Part shown: positions 9,786 to 23,208 of the stretch, in pieces
Numbering within the stretch: the stretch's first letter is position 1
Layout of the letters: each line of letters opens with the position of its first letter
Assembly: GCF_020387415.1 (NCBI RefSeq)
Contig: NZ_JAGWCB010000020.1
Location: 310,001-374,000 of the forward strand
Length of the DNA: 64,000 nt
Reading direction: 5' to 3'
Origin: Ideonella benzenivorans
GTDB taxonomy: Bacteria > Pseudomonadota > Gammaproteobacteria > Burkholderiales > Burkholderiaceae_C
The notes under the pieces: model-generated
What the model was told of the DNA's origin: nothing
The model's input: the letters and a program-made list of their open reading frames with translations, nothing else
Database searches by the model: none
Translations under genes and position numbers: made by a program

Positions 9786-11129
9786 TCAGGCGGCGACGCT
9801 GTCGCGCACGGTCACCTCGGCCCGCAGCGAGTGCGGGTAGGCCCCGGTGATGGTCACGTCCACCATCTGGCCGATCAGGCGGGCCGGGCCGGCGAAGTTG
9901 ACGATGCGGTTGCACTCGGTGCGGCCCATCAGTTCCTCGGCGTTGCGGCGCGAGGGGCCTTCCACCAGGATGCGCTGCACCGTGCCGACGCGCGCGGCGC
10001 TGATGGCGCGCACGTTCTCCTCCAGCCGGGCCTGCAGGCGCTGCAGCCGGGCCAGCTTCACGTCCTGCGGGGTGTCATCGGGCAGGGCGGCGGCTGGGGT
10101 GCCGGGGCGGGCGCTGAAGATGAAGCTGAAGGAGGCGTCGAAGCCGACGTCGTCGATCAGCTTCATGGACTTCTCGAAGTCCTCGTCCGTCTCGCCCGGG
10201 AAGCCGACGATGAAATCGGTCGACAGGCTGATGTCCGGCCGCACGGCGCGCAGCTTGCGGATGATGCTCTTGTACTCCAGCGCGGTGTAGCCGCGCTTCA
10301 TGGCCGAGAGGATGCGGTCCGCGCCGTGCTGCACCGGCAGGTGCAGGTGGTTGACCAGCTGCGGCACGCGGCCGTAGACGTCGATCAGGCGCTGGGTGAA
10401 TTCGTTGGGGTGGCTGGTGGTGTAGCGGATGCGCTCGATGCCGGGAATCTCGGCCACGTACTCGATCAGCAGCGCGAAGTCGGCGATCTCGCCGCTCCCC
10501 CCCATGGCCCCGCGGTAGGCGTTGACGTTCTGGCCCAGCAGCGTCACTTCCTTGACGCCCTGGTCGGCCAGACCGGCGATCTCGGTCAGCACGTCTTCGA
10601 ACGGGCGCGACACCTCTTCGCCGCGGGTGTAGGGCACCACGCAGTAGGTGCAGTACTTGGAACAGCCCTCCATGATCGACACGAAGGCCGAAGAGCCCTC
10701 GACCCGGGCCGGGGGCAGGTGGTCGAACTTCTCGATCTCGGGGAAGCTGATGTCCACCTGCGGGCGGCGCTGGGCCTGGCGTTGGGCGATCATCTGCGGC
10801 AGGCGGTGCAGGGTCTGCGGGCCGAAGACCAGGTCCACATACGGGGCGCGCTCGATGATGGCGGCGCCCTCCTGGCTGGCCACGCAGCCGCCCACGCCGA
10901 TCAGCACGCCTTTTTCTTTCAGGTGCTTGACCCGGCCCAGGTCGGAGAACACCTTCTCGGCCGCCTTCTCGCGGATCGAGCAGGTGTTGAACAGCACCAG
11001 ATCGGCCTGCTCCACGTCGTCGGTGGGCTCATAGCCTTCGGCGGCGCGCAGCACGTCGCTCATCTTGTCGGAGTCGTACTCGTTCATCTGGCAGCCAAAG
11101 GTGCGGATGAACACTTTCTTGGTCGTCAT
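9786..11129 (-). CDS. miaB: tRNA-2-methylthio-N6-dimethylallyladenosine synthase
   Basis: Radical-SAM methylthiotransferase that adds the methylthio group to position 37 of tRNAs reading codons beginning with U. The 447-residue protein has the N-terminal UPF0004 domain with cluster cysteines in [22 protein letters not shown] and [10 protein letters not shown]. The radical-SAM CxxxCxxC motif is in [19 protein letters not shown], and the C-terminal part is a TRAM domain. Order and length match MiaB. The related enzyme RimO is excluded because its signature segments differ. It is followed after 40 bases, in the upstream direction, by the exported-protein gene. Confidence 0.96.
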   Translation of the reverse strand: MTTKKVFIRTFGCQMNEYDSDKMSDVLRAAEGYEPTDDVEQADLVLFNTCSIREKAAEKVFSDLGRVKHLKEKGVLIGVGGCVASQEGAAIIERAPYVDLVFGPQTLHRLPQMIAQRQAQRRPQVDISFPEIEKFDHLPPARVEGSSAFVSIMEGCSKYCTYCVVPYTRGEEVSRPFEDVLTEIAGLADQGVKEVTLLGQNVNAYRGAMGGSGEIADFALLIEYVAEIPGIERIRYTTSHPNEFTQRLIDVYGRVPQLVNHLHLPVQHGADRILSAMKRGYTALEYKSIIRKLRAVRPDISLSTDFIVGFPGETDEDFEKSMKLIDDVGFDASFSFIFSARPGTPAAALPDDTPQDVKLARLQRLQARLEENVRAISAARVGTVQRILVEGPSRRNAEELMGRTECNRIVNFAGPARLIGQMVDVTITGAYPHSLRAEVTVRDSVAA

Positions 11130-11169
11130 GGCAGTTCCTTGGCCGCACGGTGGGGCGGCCAGGTCGGGG

Positions 11170-11574
11170 TCAGGGCTTGGTCCAGGTCTGGGCCGCAGCG
11201 TCGAAGGTCCAGGTGTGGGCCTCTTCCAGCGTGGTGGGCCAGGGCCGCTTGGCGGCCTCGTCGTCGCGCAGGATCCAGACGTCCAGCAGCGCGCCGGATT
11301 GGATTTCCAGCGTGTAGTTCACCACCCGCCGTTGCCCGGTCAGTGTGCCGGCCAGCTTCATCATGTTGTCGGTGCCGCGGAGGCGGGCACCGGGGGCGAG
11401 GCGGGCGGCCTGGCCGTTGAGCAGGATGTCCGGCGGGGCGGTGAAGGTGAGCACGCCGCGCAAGGCATTGGCCGGGAAGGTGCGGGACATCCAGGCCTGG
11501 GCGGCCAGCGGGGCCAGCAGCAGGGCGGCCGGCGCGGCCAGCAGGCGCCGGCGGGTGGTGACACAGCGGTGCAT
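11170..11574 (-). CDS. Exported protein of unknown function
   Basis: I do not recognise a family. The 134-residue product starts [20 protein letters not shown] and has an alanine-rich cleavage region (PLAAQA) near residue 26. This is a signal peptide with three consecutive arginines, possibly Tat-like but lacking the full twin-arginine consensus. The mature part is beta-rich (for example [15 protein letters not shown]) and ends with tryptophan-containing segments. An upstream in-frame ATG would start inside the tRNA terminator, so the internal ATG is preferred. It lies between miaB and the tRNA-Met unit and has no visible promoter of its own. Confidence 0.6.
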   Translation of the reverse strand: MHRCVTTRRRLLAAPAALLLAPLAAQAWMSRTFPANALRGVLTFTAPPDILLNGQAARLAPGARLRGTDNMMKLAGTLTGQRRVVNYTLEIQSGALLDVWILRDDEAAKRPWPTTLEEAHTWTFDAAAQTWTKP

Positions 11575-11600
11575 GGTGTGGATCCAGAGGCTGTGAATGA

Positions 11601-11633
11601 AAAAGGCCCGAGCATTGTGCAATGACTCGGGCC
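11601..11633 (-). terminator. Rho-independent terminator of tRNA-Met
   Basis: On the minus strand GGCCCGAG pairs perfectly with CTCGGGCC. The loop region itself contains CATTG/CAATG, so the stem can extend by five more pairs past a single bulged base. A run of T follows the stem. It lies eight bases after the encoded CCA end of the tRNA, which fits a short monocistronic transcript. Confidence 0.85.
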
Positions 11634-11641
11634 AGATGTTC

Positions 11642-11718
<77 letters not shown>

Positions 11719-11729
11719 AAGAGCCTTGC

Positions 11730-11755
11730 ACTATAGCACCTAATTTTTGGAGATG

Positions 11756-11759
<4 letters not shown>
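11730..11759 (-). promoter_or_regulatory. Sigma-70 promoter of tRNA-Met
   Basis: On the minus strand a consensus -35 TTGACA is followed after 18 bases by -10 TATAGT, and the tRNA 5' end lies 11 bases beyond. The -35 overlaps the stop codon of the upstream histidine kinase gene, so this promoter is embedded in the end of a coding region. It is the best-matching sigma-70 site noticed in the window. Confidence 0.8.
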
Positions 11760-16617
<4,858 letters not shown>

Positions 16618-16621
<4 letters not shown>

Positions 16622-17529
16622 CGCGGTGCGATCACATAACCGGGCTGGCCCAGGCGCCTGGCCTCGCCAAGCGCCCGGTCGGCCGCGGCAAGCAGCTCCA
16701 GCGCATGGCCCGGGACCGCGCGCGGGGGCGGGCTGATGGGGGCAGCGCAAGCCCCCCCGACGGCCAGGCCGATCCGGCCATCGGCCGCGTGGGCGGCGAG
16801 TGCGTCCCAGGTGGTTTGCAGACGGCGGGCCATGGCGCCGGCGCCGGCGGCGTCGGTGTCCGGCAGCAGCAGCGCGAATTGCGGGCCCTCCAGACGGGCC
16901 AGCAGGTCCCCCGGGCGACGGGCGGCGGTCCGCAGGGCCTGGGCGATCTGGCGCAGCTGCGGGTCCGGGGCGGTTGGGCCGTGGGGGCCCTCGCCGGCCT
17001 GCGCCGGGTCGAGATCCAGCCTGAGCAGCGCCAGAGGGCGGCTGCCGCGGGCGTGGCGCAGCCATTCGGCGTCCAGCGCTTCGTTGAAGCGGCGCCGGTT
17101 GGCGACCCCGGTGACGGCGTCCTCGGTGGCCGCGCGGCGCAACGCGTCGGACATGCGCTTGAGCCGCAGATGGGTCTGCACCCGCGCGCGCACCAGCGGC
17201 GGACGGGCCGGCTTGCCGATGAAATCCACGGCCCCCAGGGACAGGCCGGTGAGCTCCTCGGCCGCCTGGTCGTGGCCGGTCAGGAAGATCACCGGCACCT
17301 CGGCGGTTTGCGGGTCGTCTTTCAGGGCCCGGCAGACCTCGAAGCCCGAGAGACCGGGCATCTCGATGTCCAGCAGCACCAGGTCCGGGACGGTGTGCCG
17401 GGCGATGCGCAGGGCTTCCGAGCCGCTGGTGGCAAAGCGCAGCCGCCCTTGTCCGTTCAGAGCGGACTTCAGGAAGGTGATGGCGGTGGGATCGTCATCG
17501 ACGATCAGGATGTCGGCGGAGGGCTGCAC
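16618..17529 (-). CDS. Response regulator with a degenerate GGDEF domain
   Basis: A 303-residue cytoplasmic protein. The receiver domain (about residues 1-125) is intact: ILIVDDDP for the acidic pocket, LLDIEMPG for the phosphorylated aspartate, and the KP pair in FIGKPARPP. The second domain (about 135-300) resembles GGDEF, with AVTGVANRRRFNEALD, but the GG(D/E)EF site reads EGPQF at residues 214-218. The metal and GTP ligands are therefore missing, and I infer it does not make cyclic-di-GMP. It may bind a nucleotide or act as an output or partner domain. Its receiver is clearly similar to the first receiver of the upstream kinase. It overlaps the 1621-residue kinase gene by four bases. Confidence 0.88.
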
Positions 17530-17554
17530 AGGATTCCTCCAGGTGGGCGCGGCG

Positions 17555-19429
17555 TCACCGCGCTGCGGTCGCGTCCGTGGCGGCGGGAAAAACCAGTGTC
17601 ATCGTCGTGCCCTGGCCCGGCGTGCTGCAGACCTGGAGCTGCCCGTCCATGGCCAGCACCAGCTGACGCGTCAGCGCCAGGCCGATGCCGTGGCCCTGGC
17701 CGGCGCGGCCCAGCCGGTTGAAGGGCTCGAACAGGTGGGCCTGCTGGTCCGCGGTCATGCCGGCCCCTTCGTCGGCAAAGCTCAGCCGCACCTGGCCGTC
17801 CTCGGCCTGCAGTCGCACGGTCAGACGACCCTGGGGACGGTTGTACTTGATGCCGTTGCTGCCCAGGTTGAGCACGCACTGGCGCAACCGGTCCGCATCG
17901 CCCAGGATCCACAGGGGGCGTTCGTCGCCGTCCAGCGTCATCTGGACCGTGTGCTCGGCCGCCTGGGTCGCCAGCCCGGGCAGGGCCTGGCGCACGATCT
18001 CGGCCAGGTCCAGCCGGTCGTGCCGGATCTGGAACTGGCCGGTCTCGAAGCGGTTCACGTCCAGCACATCCCGCATCAGGGACTGCAGCATCTGGGCCGA
18101 GGTGGTGATCAGCCGCAGCCGCTCGGCCTGGGGCGGCGGGAGCGGGTGGTGGGGGTCCAGGCTCATCAGCTGAGAGAAGCCGAGGATGCCGGTCAGAGGG
18201 TTGCCGATCTCGTGTGCGAAATAGGACAGCATCAGCGTCTTCGTGTGGCTGGCCGTCTCGGCGGTCAGCTGGTCGCGCCGGGCCTGTTCGGCCCGTTCCT
18301 GTCCCCGCAGGTCGCGCAGCCACAGGCTGTTGAGCTGTTCCTCGGCCTGTCCCAGCGGGGTGCGGGTGATCTCGACCGGCACCGCATCCCCCGTGGCCTG
18401 CGGCAGCAGCACACGCACCGGTCCCCGGCGCGGGCGCAACGCGTCCTGGGGCAGCCACTGCGCCAGGGGCTGCCCCAGGGCATCCTCCTCGCGCACCTGG
18501 AACAGGCAGCAGGCCGCCTGGTTGATCAGCACGATGCGGCCTTGCGCATCGGTGGTGATCAAGGCCTCCGGGGCCACCGCGACGATTTCCGCCATCCGGT
18601 CGTCACCCAGCCGTCGCCAGTGTTCCCGTTCGGCGCGCAGCACGGCCTCAGCCTGGCGCCGGGCCCGCAGCAGGCTGCGGACGCGGGCCTGCAGCACGGC
18701 CGGGATGAACGGCTTGGCAATGAAGTCGGTGCCGCCGGCCTCCAGGGCGCGGGCCTCGGTGGAGGGGTCGTTGAAGCGGGTGATGAAGACCAGCGGCACG
18801 GACTGCAGGCGGGGCAGGGCCTGCAACTGGGCACAGATCTGGAGTCCGCCTTCGTGGGGCAGGTCGATGTCCAGCAGGATCAGGTCGGGCGCCTGCCGTT
18901 GGGCCAGGGCCAGCGCCTCCTGTCCGTCGTCGGCAAACAGCAGCTGCAAATCCAGCCCGTTCAGGGCCTGTGCAACCGCTTCGCGGGCCAGGGGGTCGTC
19001 ATCGACCGCGAGGACGGTGGGGCGCTCGGCCTCTCCGCTGGGGCTGGTGGTGGCCACCCGTTGGGCACGCAGCTGGGCCCGGATGCGGGCGATCACCTGG
19101 GAGGCCACCGGCGGTTTGCTGACAAAGTCCGCCGCGCCCAGGTCCAGCGCGGCGGCCTCGATGCGGGCGTCATGGTGGCTGGTGAGGAAGATGACCGGGA
19201 TCCGGGACAAGGCGGGATCGCCCTTCATGGCGCGGCACACGGCAAAGCCGTCGATGCCCGGCATCTCGGCGTCCAGCAGCACCAGGTCCGGCGGCTGCTC
19301 ATGGGCCAGACGCAGGGCGTCTCCACCGGTCAAGGCGAACCTCAGCTGGCCTTCCTCGGCCAGCATCCGGCCGAGCACCTGCACAGTCTCCGAGTCGTCA
19401 TCCACGAGCAGCAGCTGTGGTTTGGACAT
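17555..19429 (-). CDS. REC-REC-PAS histidine kinase
   Basis: A 624-residue soluble kinase with receivers in front. Receiver 1 (about 1-120) starts QLLLVDDDSETVQVLG and has LLDAEMPGIDG. Receiver 2 (about 140-260) has VLAVDDDPLARE and LLDIDLPHEGG. A PAS-like domain (about 285-380) follows, then the dimerisation box in YFAHEIGNPLTGILG with phosphorylated H406, and an ATPase domain with LNLGSNGIKYNRP and GHGIGLALTRQL. No membrane span is seen, so its input is presumably phosphorylation of the receivers. GGGAG lies before the ATG. It is the first gene of the three-gene signalling operon, with 25 bases to the next. Confidence 0.9.
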   Translation of the reverse strand: MSKPQLLLVDDDSETVQVLGRMLAEEGQLRFALTGGDALRLAHEQPPDLVLLDAEMPGIDGFAVCRAMKGDPALSRIPVIFLTSHHDARIEAAALDLGAADFVSKPPVASQVIARIRAQLRAQRVATTSPSGEAERPTVLAVDDDPLAREAVAQALNGLDLQLLFADDGQEALALAQRQAPDLILLDIDLPHEGGLQICAQLQALPRLQSVPLVFITRFNDPSTEARALEAGGTDFIAKPFIPAVLQARVRSLLRARRQAEAVLRAEREHWRRLGDDRMAEIVAVAPEALITTDAQGRIVLINQAACCLFQVREEDALGQPLAQWLPQDALRPRRGPVRVLLPQATGDAVPVEITRTPLGQAEEQLNSLWLRDLRGQERAEQARRDQLTAETASHTKTLMLSYFAHEIGNPLTGILGFSQLMSLDPHHPLPPPQAERLRLITTSAQMLQSLMRDVLDVNRFETGQFQIRHDRLDLAEIVRQALPGLATQAAEHTVQMTLDGDERPLWILGDADRLRQCVLNLGSNGIKYNRPQGRLTVRLQAEDGQVRLSFADEGAGMTADQQAHLFEPFNRLGRAGQGHGIGLALTRQLVLAMDGQLQVCSTPGQGTTMTLVFPAATDATAAR

Positions 19430-19597
19430 CGCACTCCCTGTCTTGTGTTTTGGCTGCGATCAAGCGATTGTGGAGTGTTTCAGTGGGTCAACCACCCCCG
19501 TATTCCCTGGGGCCGGTGCGGGCATCCTCAAGTGGATCGCGCGGAATGTGATCGATTGCACGTCTGGCGCCACGGCGGGCTCAGCGACAATCGCGGC

Positions 19598-20695
19598 ATG
19601 TTCAGTTTCTTCCGCAAAAAGTCGGCGCCGCCGCCCGTGCCAGACGTTCCGCCAGCACCTGTGGCCCCTGTGCCGGCCGAGGCGGAGCTGCCCCCCCCGG
19701 TCGCCATCGAGGTGCCGCCGGCGGCGGAGGTGCCGGTGCCTGTACCCGAGGCGGTCGAGCCGGCCCCCGCACCGACCGTTCGGCAGGGCTGGCTGTCCAA
19801 GCTCAAGGCCGGGCTGGCGCGCACCGGCTCCAGCATCGCCCAGGTCTTCACCGGCACGCAGATCGACGACGCGCTCTACGAGGAGCTGGAGTCGGCCCTG
19901 CTGATGGCCGATGCCGGCGTGAAGGCCACCGAGCACCTGCTGGCCGACCTCAAGCGCCGGGTCAAGGAGGCCAAGGCCACCGAGCCGGCCCAGGTCAAGG
20001 CCCTGCTGGTCGATGCAGTCACCGAGCTGTTGACGCCGCTTGAGGCGGCGCTGACCATCGGCCGCCACCCGACCACCGTGATGATGGTGGTGGGTGTCAA
20101 CGGCGCAGGCAAGACGACCAGCATCGGCAAGCTCACCCGCTACCTGGCCGAGCACGACGCCAAGGTGCTGCTGGCCGCGGCCGACACCTTCCGGGCCGCC
20201 GCGCGCGAGCAGCTTTCGGTCTGGGCCGGCCGCAACCAGGTCGAGATCGTCTCGCAGGAGGGTGGGGACCCGGCCGCGGTCAGCTTCGACGCGGTCAACG
20301 CCGGCCGTGCCCGCGGCTGCGATGTGGTCATTGCCGACACCGCCGGCCGTCTGCCCACCCAGCTCCACCTGATGGAGGAGCTCAAGAAGATCAAGCGCGT
20401 GATCACCAAGGCCGACGCCAGCGCCCCGCACGAGGTGCTGCTGGTGGTGGATGGCAACACCGGCCAGAACGCGCTGGCGCAGGTCAAGACCTTCGACGAG
20501 GCCCTGGGCCTGACCGGCCTGGTGGTGACCAAGCTGGACGGTACCGCCAAGGGCGGCGTGTTGGCGGCCATCGCGCTGTGGGCGCGTGAGCGTGCGGCCG
20601 GGCCGGTGCCGGTCTACTTCATCGGGGTGGGCGAGAAGCTGGAAGACCTGCAGACCTTCAGCGCGCGCGAGTTCGCGCAGGCCCTGCTGGACTGA
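19598..20695 (+). CDS. ftsY: Signal recognition particle receptor FtsY
   Basis: Docks ribosome-SRP complexes at the inner membrane. The 365-residue protein starts MFSFFRKKSAPPPVPDVPPA, a basic amphipathic start followed by a proline/glutamate-rich A domain to about residue 65. The N and G domains follow. The GTPase motifs are VNGAGKTTSIGKL (G1), ADTAGRLPTQ (G3) and TKLDGTAKGG (G4). The A domain is shorter than that of E. coli. A reading frame open far upstream is an artefact of composition. It converges on ffh, its SRP partner, with six bases between the stop codons. Confidence 0.97.
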   Translation: MFSFFRKKSAPPPVPDVPPAPVAPVPAEAELPPPVAIEVPPAAEVPVPVPEAVEPAPAPTVRQGWLSKLKAGLARTGSSIAQVFTGTQIDDALYEELESALLMADAGVKATEHLLADLKRRVKEAKATEPAQVKALLVDAVTELLTPLEAALTIGRHPTTVMMVVGVNGAGKTTSIGKLTRYLAEHDAKVLLAAADTFRAAAREQLSVWAGRNQVEIVSQEGGDPAAVSFDAVNAGRARGCDVVIADTAGRLPTQLHLMEELKKIKRVITKADASAPHEVLLVVDGNTGQNALAQVKTFDEALGLTGLVVTKLDGTAKGGVLAAIALWARERAAGPVPVYFIGVGEKLEDLQTFSAREFAQALLD

Positions 20696-20701
20696 AGGGC
20701 C

Positions 20702-22093
20702 TCAGCGGCCGCCCGGCATGCCCGGGGGCATCATGCCCTTCATGCCGCCCAGGCGCTTCATCATCTTCATGAGGCCGCCGCCCTTCATTTTCTTCATCAT
20801 GCCCTGCATCTGGTCGAACTGGTTGATCACCCGGTTCACATCCTGAACCTGCACGCCCGCGCCCTGGGCGATGCGGCGTTTGCGGCTGGCCTTGCTCTTG
20901 TGGTCCAGCAGCAGGGTGGGCTTGGCGCGCTCCTTGGCCGTCATTGCGCTGATGATGCCCTCCATGCGGCGCATGTCCTTCTCGGCCCGGTCCATGTCGG
21001 CCTGGCCGGCCTTGGCGGCGATCTGCGTGGGCAGCTTGTCCATCAGGCTGGACAGACCCCCCATCTTCTTCATCTGGGAGATCTGGGCCAGGAAGTCGTT
21101 GAAGTCGAAGCCCTCGCCGGACTTGACCTTGGCGGCCAGCTTCTGCGCGGCGTCCAGGTCCACGCCCTTCTGGACTTCCTCCACCAGGGCGACGATGTCG
21201 CCCATGCCCAGCACGCGGCCGGCGTGCCGATCGGCGTCGAAGACCTCCAGCCCGTCGATCTTCTCGGAAACCCCGGCGAACTTGATCGGCGCGCCGGTGA
21301 TCTGCCGCACCGACAGCGCGGCGCCGCCGCGGGAGTCACCGTCCAGCTTGGTCAGCACCACGCCGGTCAGCGGCAGGGCCTCCTTGAAGGCCTTGGCGGT
21401 GTTGATCGCGTCCTGGCCCTGCATCGCGTCGACGACGAACAGGGTCTCGACCGGGTTCAGCGCGGCGTGCAGCTCGCGGATCTCGGCCATCAGGGCCTCG
21501 TCAATCGCCAGCCGGCCGGCCGTGTCCACCAGCAGCACGTCGAAGTAGTGCTTCTTGGCGTAGTCCAGCGCCGCCAGCGCGATGTCGCGCGGTTTCTGGT
21601 CGGGCGCCGAGGGGAACCATTCGGCGCCGGCCTGGCCGGTGACGGTCTTCAACTGCTCGATGGCGGCCGGGCGGTAGACGTCGGCCGAGACGGTCAGCAC
21701 CTTCTTCTTGCGCTTTTCGGTCAGCAGCTTGGCCAGCTTGGCGGTGGTGGTCGTCTTGCCCGCGCCCTGCAGGCCGGCCATCAGGATGACGGCGGGCGGC
21801 TGGGCGTTCAGGTTGATGTCGGCCACGCCCTCGCCCATGGTGGCGGCGAGCTCCTTGTGGACGATGGAAACCAGTACCTGGCCGGGGTTGAGCGAGCCCA
21901 CCACCTCCTGGCCGAGGGCTTTCTCCTTGACCCGGGCGATGAAATCCCGCACCACGGGCAGGGCCACGTCGGCTTCCAGCAGGGCCATGCGCACTTCGCG
22001 CAGCATGTCCTGGACGTTGGTTTCTGTGATGCGGGCCTGGCCGCGCATGGTCTTGACCAGGCGCGACAGACGGTCGGTGAGGGTGGTGGCCAT
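20702..22093 (-). CDS. ffh: Signal recognition particle protein Ffh (SRP54)
   Basis: Protein subunit of the SRP, which binds signal sequences of nascent inner-membrane proteins together with 4.5S RNA. The 463-residue protein has the N domain from MATTLTDRLSRLVKT and GTPase motifs in AGLQGAGKTTTTAKLAKLL, VDTAGRLAIDEALM and TKLDGDSRGGAAL. A methionine-rich M domain carries signal-sequence binding and ends in repeated glycine/methionine groups. Length is normal. The start is supported by family similarity. It diverges from the ccsA-like gene and meets ftsY tail to tail. Confidence 0.97.
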   Translation of the reverse strand: MATTLTDRLSRLVKTMRGQARITETNVQDMLREVRMALLEADVALPVVRDFIARVKEKALGQEVVGSLNPGQVLVSIVHKELAATMGEGVADINLNAQPPAVILMAGLQGAGKTTTTAKLAKLLTEKRKKKVLTVSADVYRPAAIEQLKTVTGQAGAEWFPSAPDQKPRDIALAALDYAKKHYFDVLLVDTAGRLAIDEALMAEIRELHAALNPVETLFVVDAMQGQDAINTAKAFKEALPLTGVVLTKLDGDSRGGAALSVRQITGAPIKFAGVSEKIDGLEVFDADRHAGRVLGMGDIVALVEEVQKGVDLDAAQKLAAKVKSGEGFDFNDFLAQISQMKKMGGLSSLMDKLPTQIAAKAGQADMDRAEKDMRRMEGIISAMTAKERAKPTLLLDHKSKASRKRRIAQGAGVQVQDVNRVINQFDQMQGMMKKMKGGGLMKMMKRLGGMKGMMPPGMPGGR

Positions 22094-22156
22094 GGGGTGT
22101 GCGCTCCTTTGCGTTCCGGCACGGAAGGCGGATGGGGGCGCCGGTAAACTGTGGCG

Positions 22157-22963
22157 ATGATTTTAGCCGTCGACCCCCCTGCCGCCTCGACCACGCTGGC
22201 CACGGTGCTGACGGTGGCCATCTATCTGGCTGCCGCCCTGCCGGCCGGCATGGACCGTCGCTGGCCGTTGCAGGCGCTGGTGGCCGCCTGGGGCCTGCAG
22301 GCGCTGGTGCTGATCAGTGACGCCCTGCCCGAGGGCGGCGTGCCGGGCCTGCGCATCGGGTTTGCGCCGGTGCTGTCGCTGACCGTCTGGCTGGTGCTGG
22401 CCATCCATGGCCTGGAAAGCCGGATGTTGCCGGTGCCTCGCTTGCGGCGCACGCTGGCCTCGGCCGGGGCGGTGGCGGTCGCGCTGGCCTGGGTCTTCCC
22501 GGGCGAGCTGCATGTGGTGGCCCATTCGCGTTGGGCCCCGCTGCACTGGCTGCTGGGCCTGTGCTCGTATGGCCTCTTTGGCGCGGCGGTGCTGCACGCG
22601 CTGCTGCTGGACAATGCCGAGCGGCGCATGCGCCGCGGCGCGGGCACCGGTAGCGGTGCCTTTGGCGTACCCCTGATGCGGCTGGAACACCTGACCTTCC
22701 GTTTCGTGGAGGCCGGGTTTGCCGTGCTGACGCTGGCGCTGGTGCTGGGCCTGAGCTCGGCCTACTGGCGCTGGGACCACAAGACCGTGCTGTCGCTGCT
22801 GGGCTGGGCCACGCTGGCGGCCCTGCTGATCGGCCGCCGGGTGCGGGGCTGGCGCGGGCACCTGGCCACCCGCTGGCTGTATGCCGGGGCCTTGCTGCTG
22901 CTGCTGGCCTACGTCGGGTCCCGCTTCGTGCTGGAGGTGGTGCTGCAGCGCGCCGCGAACTGA
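22157..22963 (+). CDS. CcsA/YpjD-like cytochrome c assembly membrane protein
   Basis: Inner-membrane protein of the cytochrome c assembly family (CcsA/CcmC-like, YpjD branch), thought to handle haem or support cytochrome maturation. The 268-residue protein has about eight hydrophobic spans and the segment APLHWLLGLCSYGLFGAAVL in the family's middle region. The later RLEHLTFRFVEAGFAVLTLA and WRWDHKTVLSLLGW carry the conserved tryptophan/histidine group of the family. A GTG two codons upstream is an alternative start. The gene is divergent from ffh, as in related genomes. The exact role of YpjD proteins is not settled. Confidence 0.85.
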   Translation: MILAVDPPAASTTLATVLTVAIYLAAALPAGMDRRWPLQALVAAWGLQALVLISDALPEGGVPGLRIGFAPVLSLTVWLVLAIHGLESRMLPVPRLRRTLASAGAVAVALAWVFPGELHVVAHSRWAPLHWLLGLCSYGLFGAAVLHALLLDNAERRMRRGAGTGSGAFGVPLMRLEHLTFRFVEAGFAVLTLALVLGLSSAYWRWDHKTVLSLLGWATLAALLIGRRVRGWRGHLATRWLYAGALLLLLAYVGSRFVLEVVLQRAAN

Positions 22964-22971
22964 AGACGGTC

Positions 22972-23208
22972 ATGGCACGCATCCTGTTGCTGTTGGTGGC
23001 CGTGGTGTTGGGCCTGGCCTGGGCCACCCGCCGTCGCGACAGCGGTCCGACGGTCGGCACGCCCAAGCGGCCCGAGGCGCCGCGGTTGCAGGCCATGGTC
23101 CGCTGCGCCCACTGTCAGCTGCACCTGCCTGCCGCCGAGGCGTTGCAGGACGCCGAGGGCCGCTGGTACTGCTGCGAGGCCCACCGTCGCCAGGGGGCCG
23201 CGCCATGA
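22972..23208 (+). CDS. PP0621-family small protein
   Basis: A 78-residue protein with an N-terminal hydrophobic segment (MARILLLLVAVVLGLAWA) that would anchor or export it. Its C-terminal part carries two paired-cysteine groups, MVRCAHCQLHLPAAEAL and RWYCCEAHRRQGA. This cysteine/histidine pattern matches the PP0621 family, often encoded just before pilS. A small metal-binding fold is likely, but the role is unknown. It lies eight bases after the ccsA-like gene and overlaps pilS in an ATGA arrangement. Confidence 0.75.
   Translation: MARILLLLVAVVLGLAWATRRRDSGPTVGTPKRPEAPRLQAMVRCAHCQLHLPAAEALQDAEGRWYCCEAHRRQGAAP

Noticed and set aside
11170-11622. Longer form of the exported protein starting at 11622
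   Set aside because: It would begin within the tRNA terminator. The ATG at 11574 directly precedes the signal peptide.
16736-19597. A long N-terminal extension of FtsY
   Set aside because: The frame is open upstream only by composition. FtsY similarity starts at MFSFFRKK and two other genes occupy the region on the minus strand.
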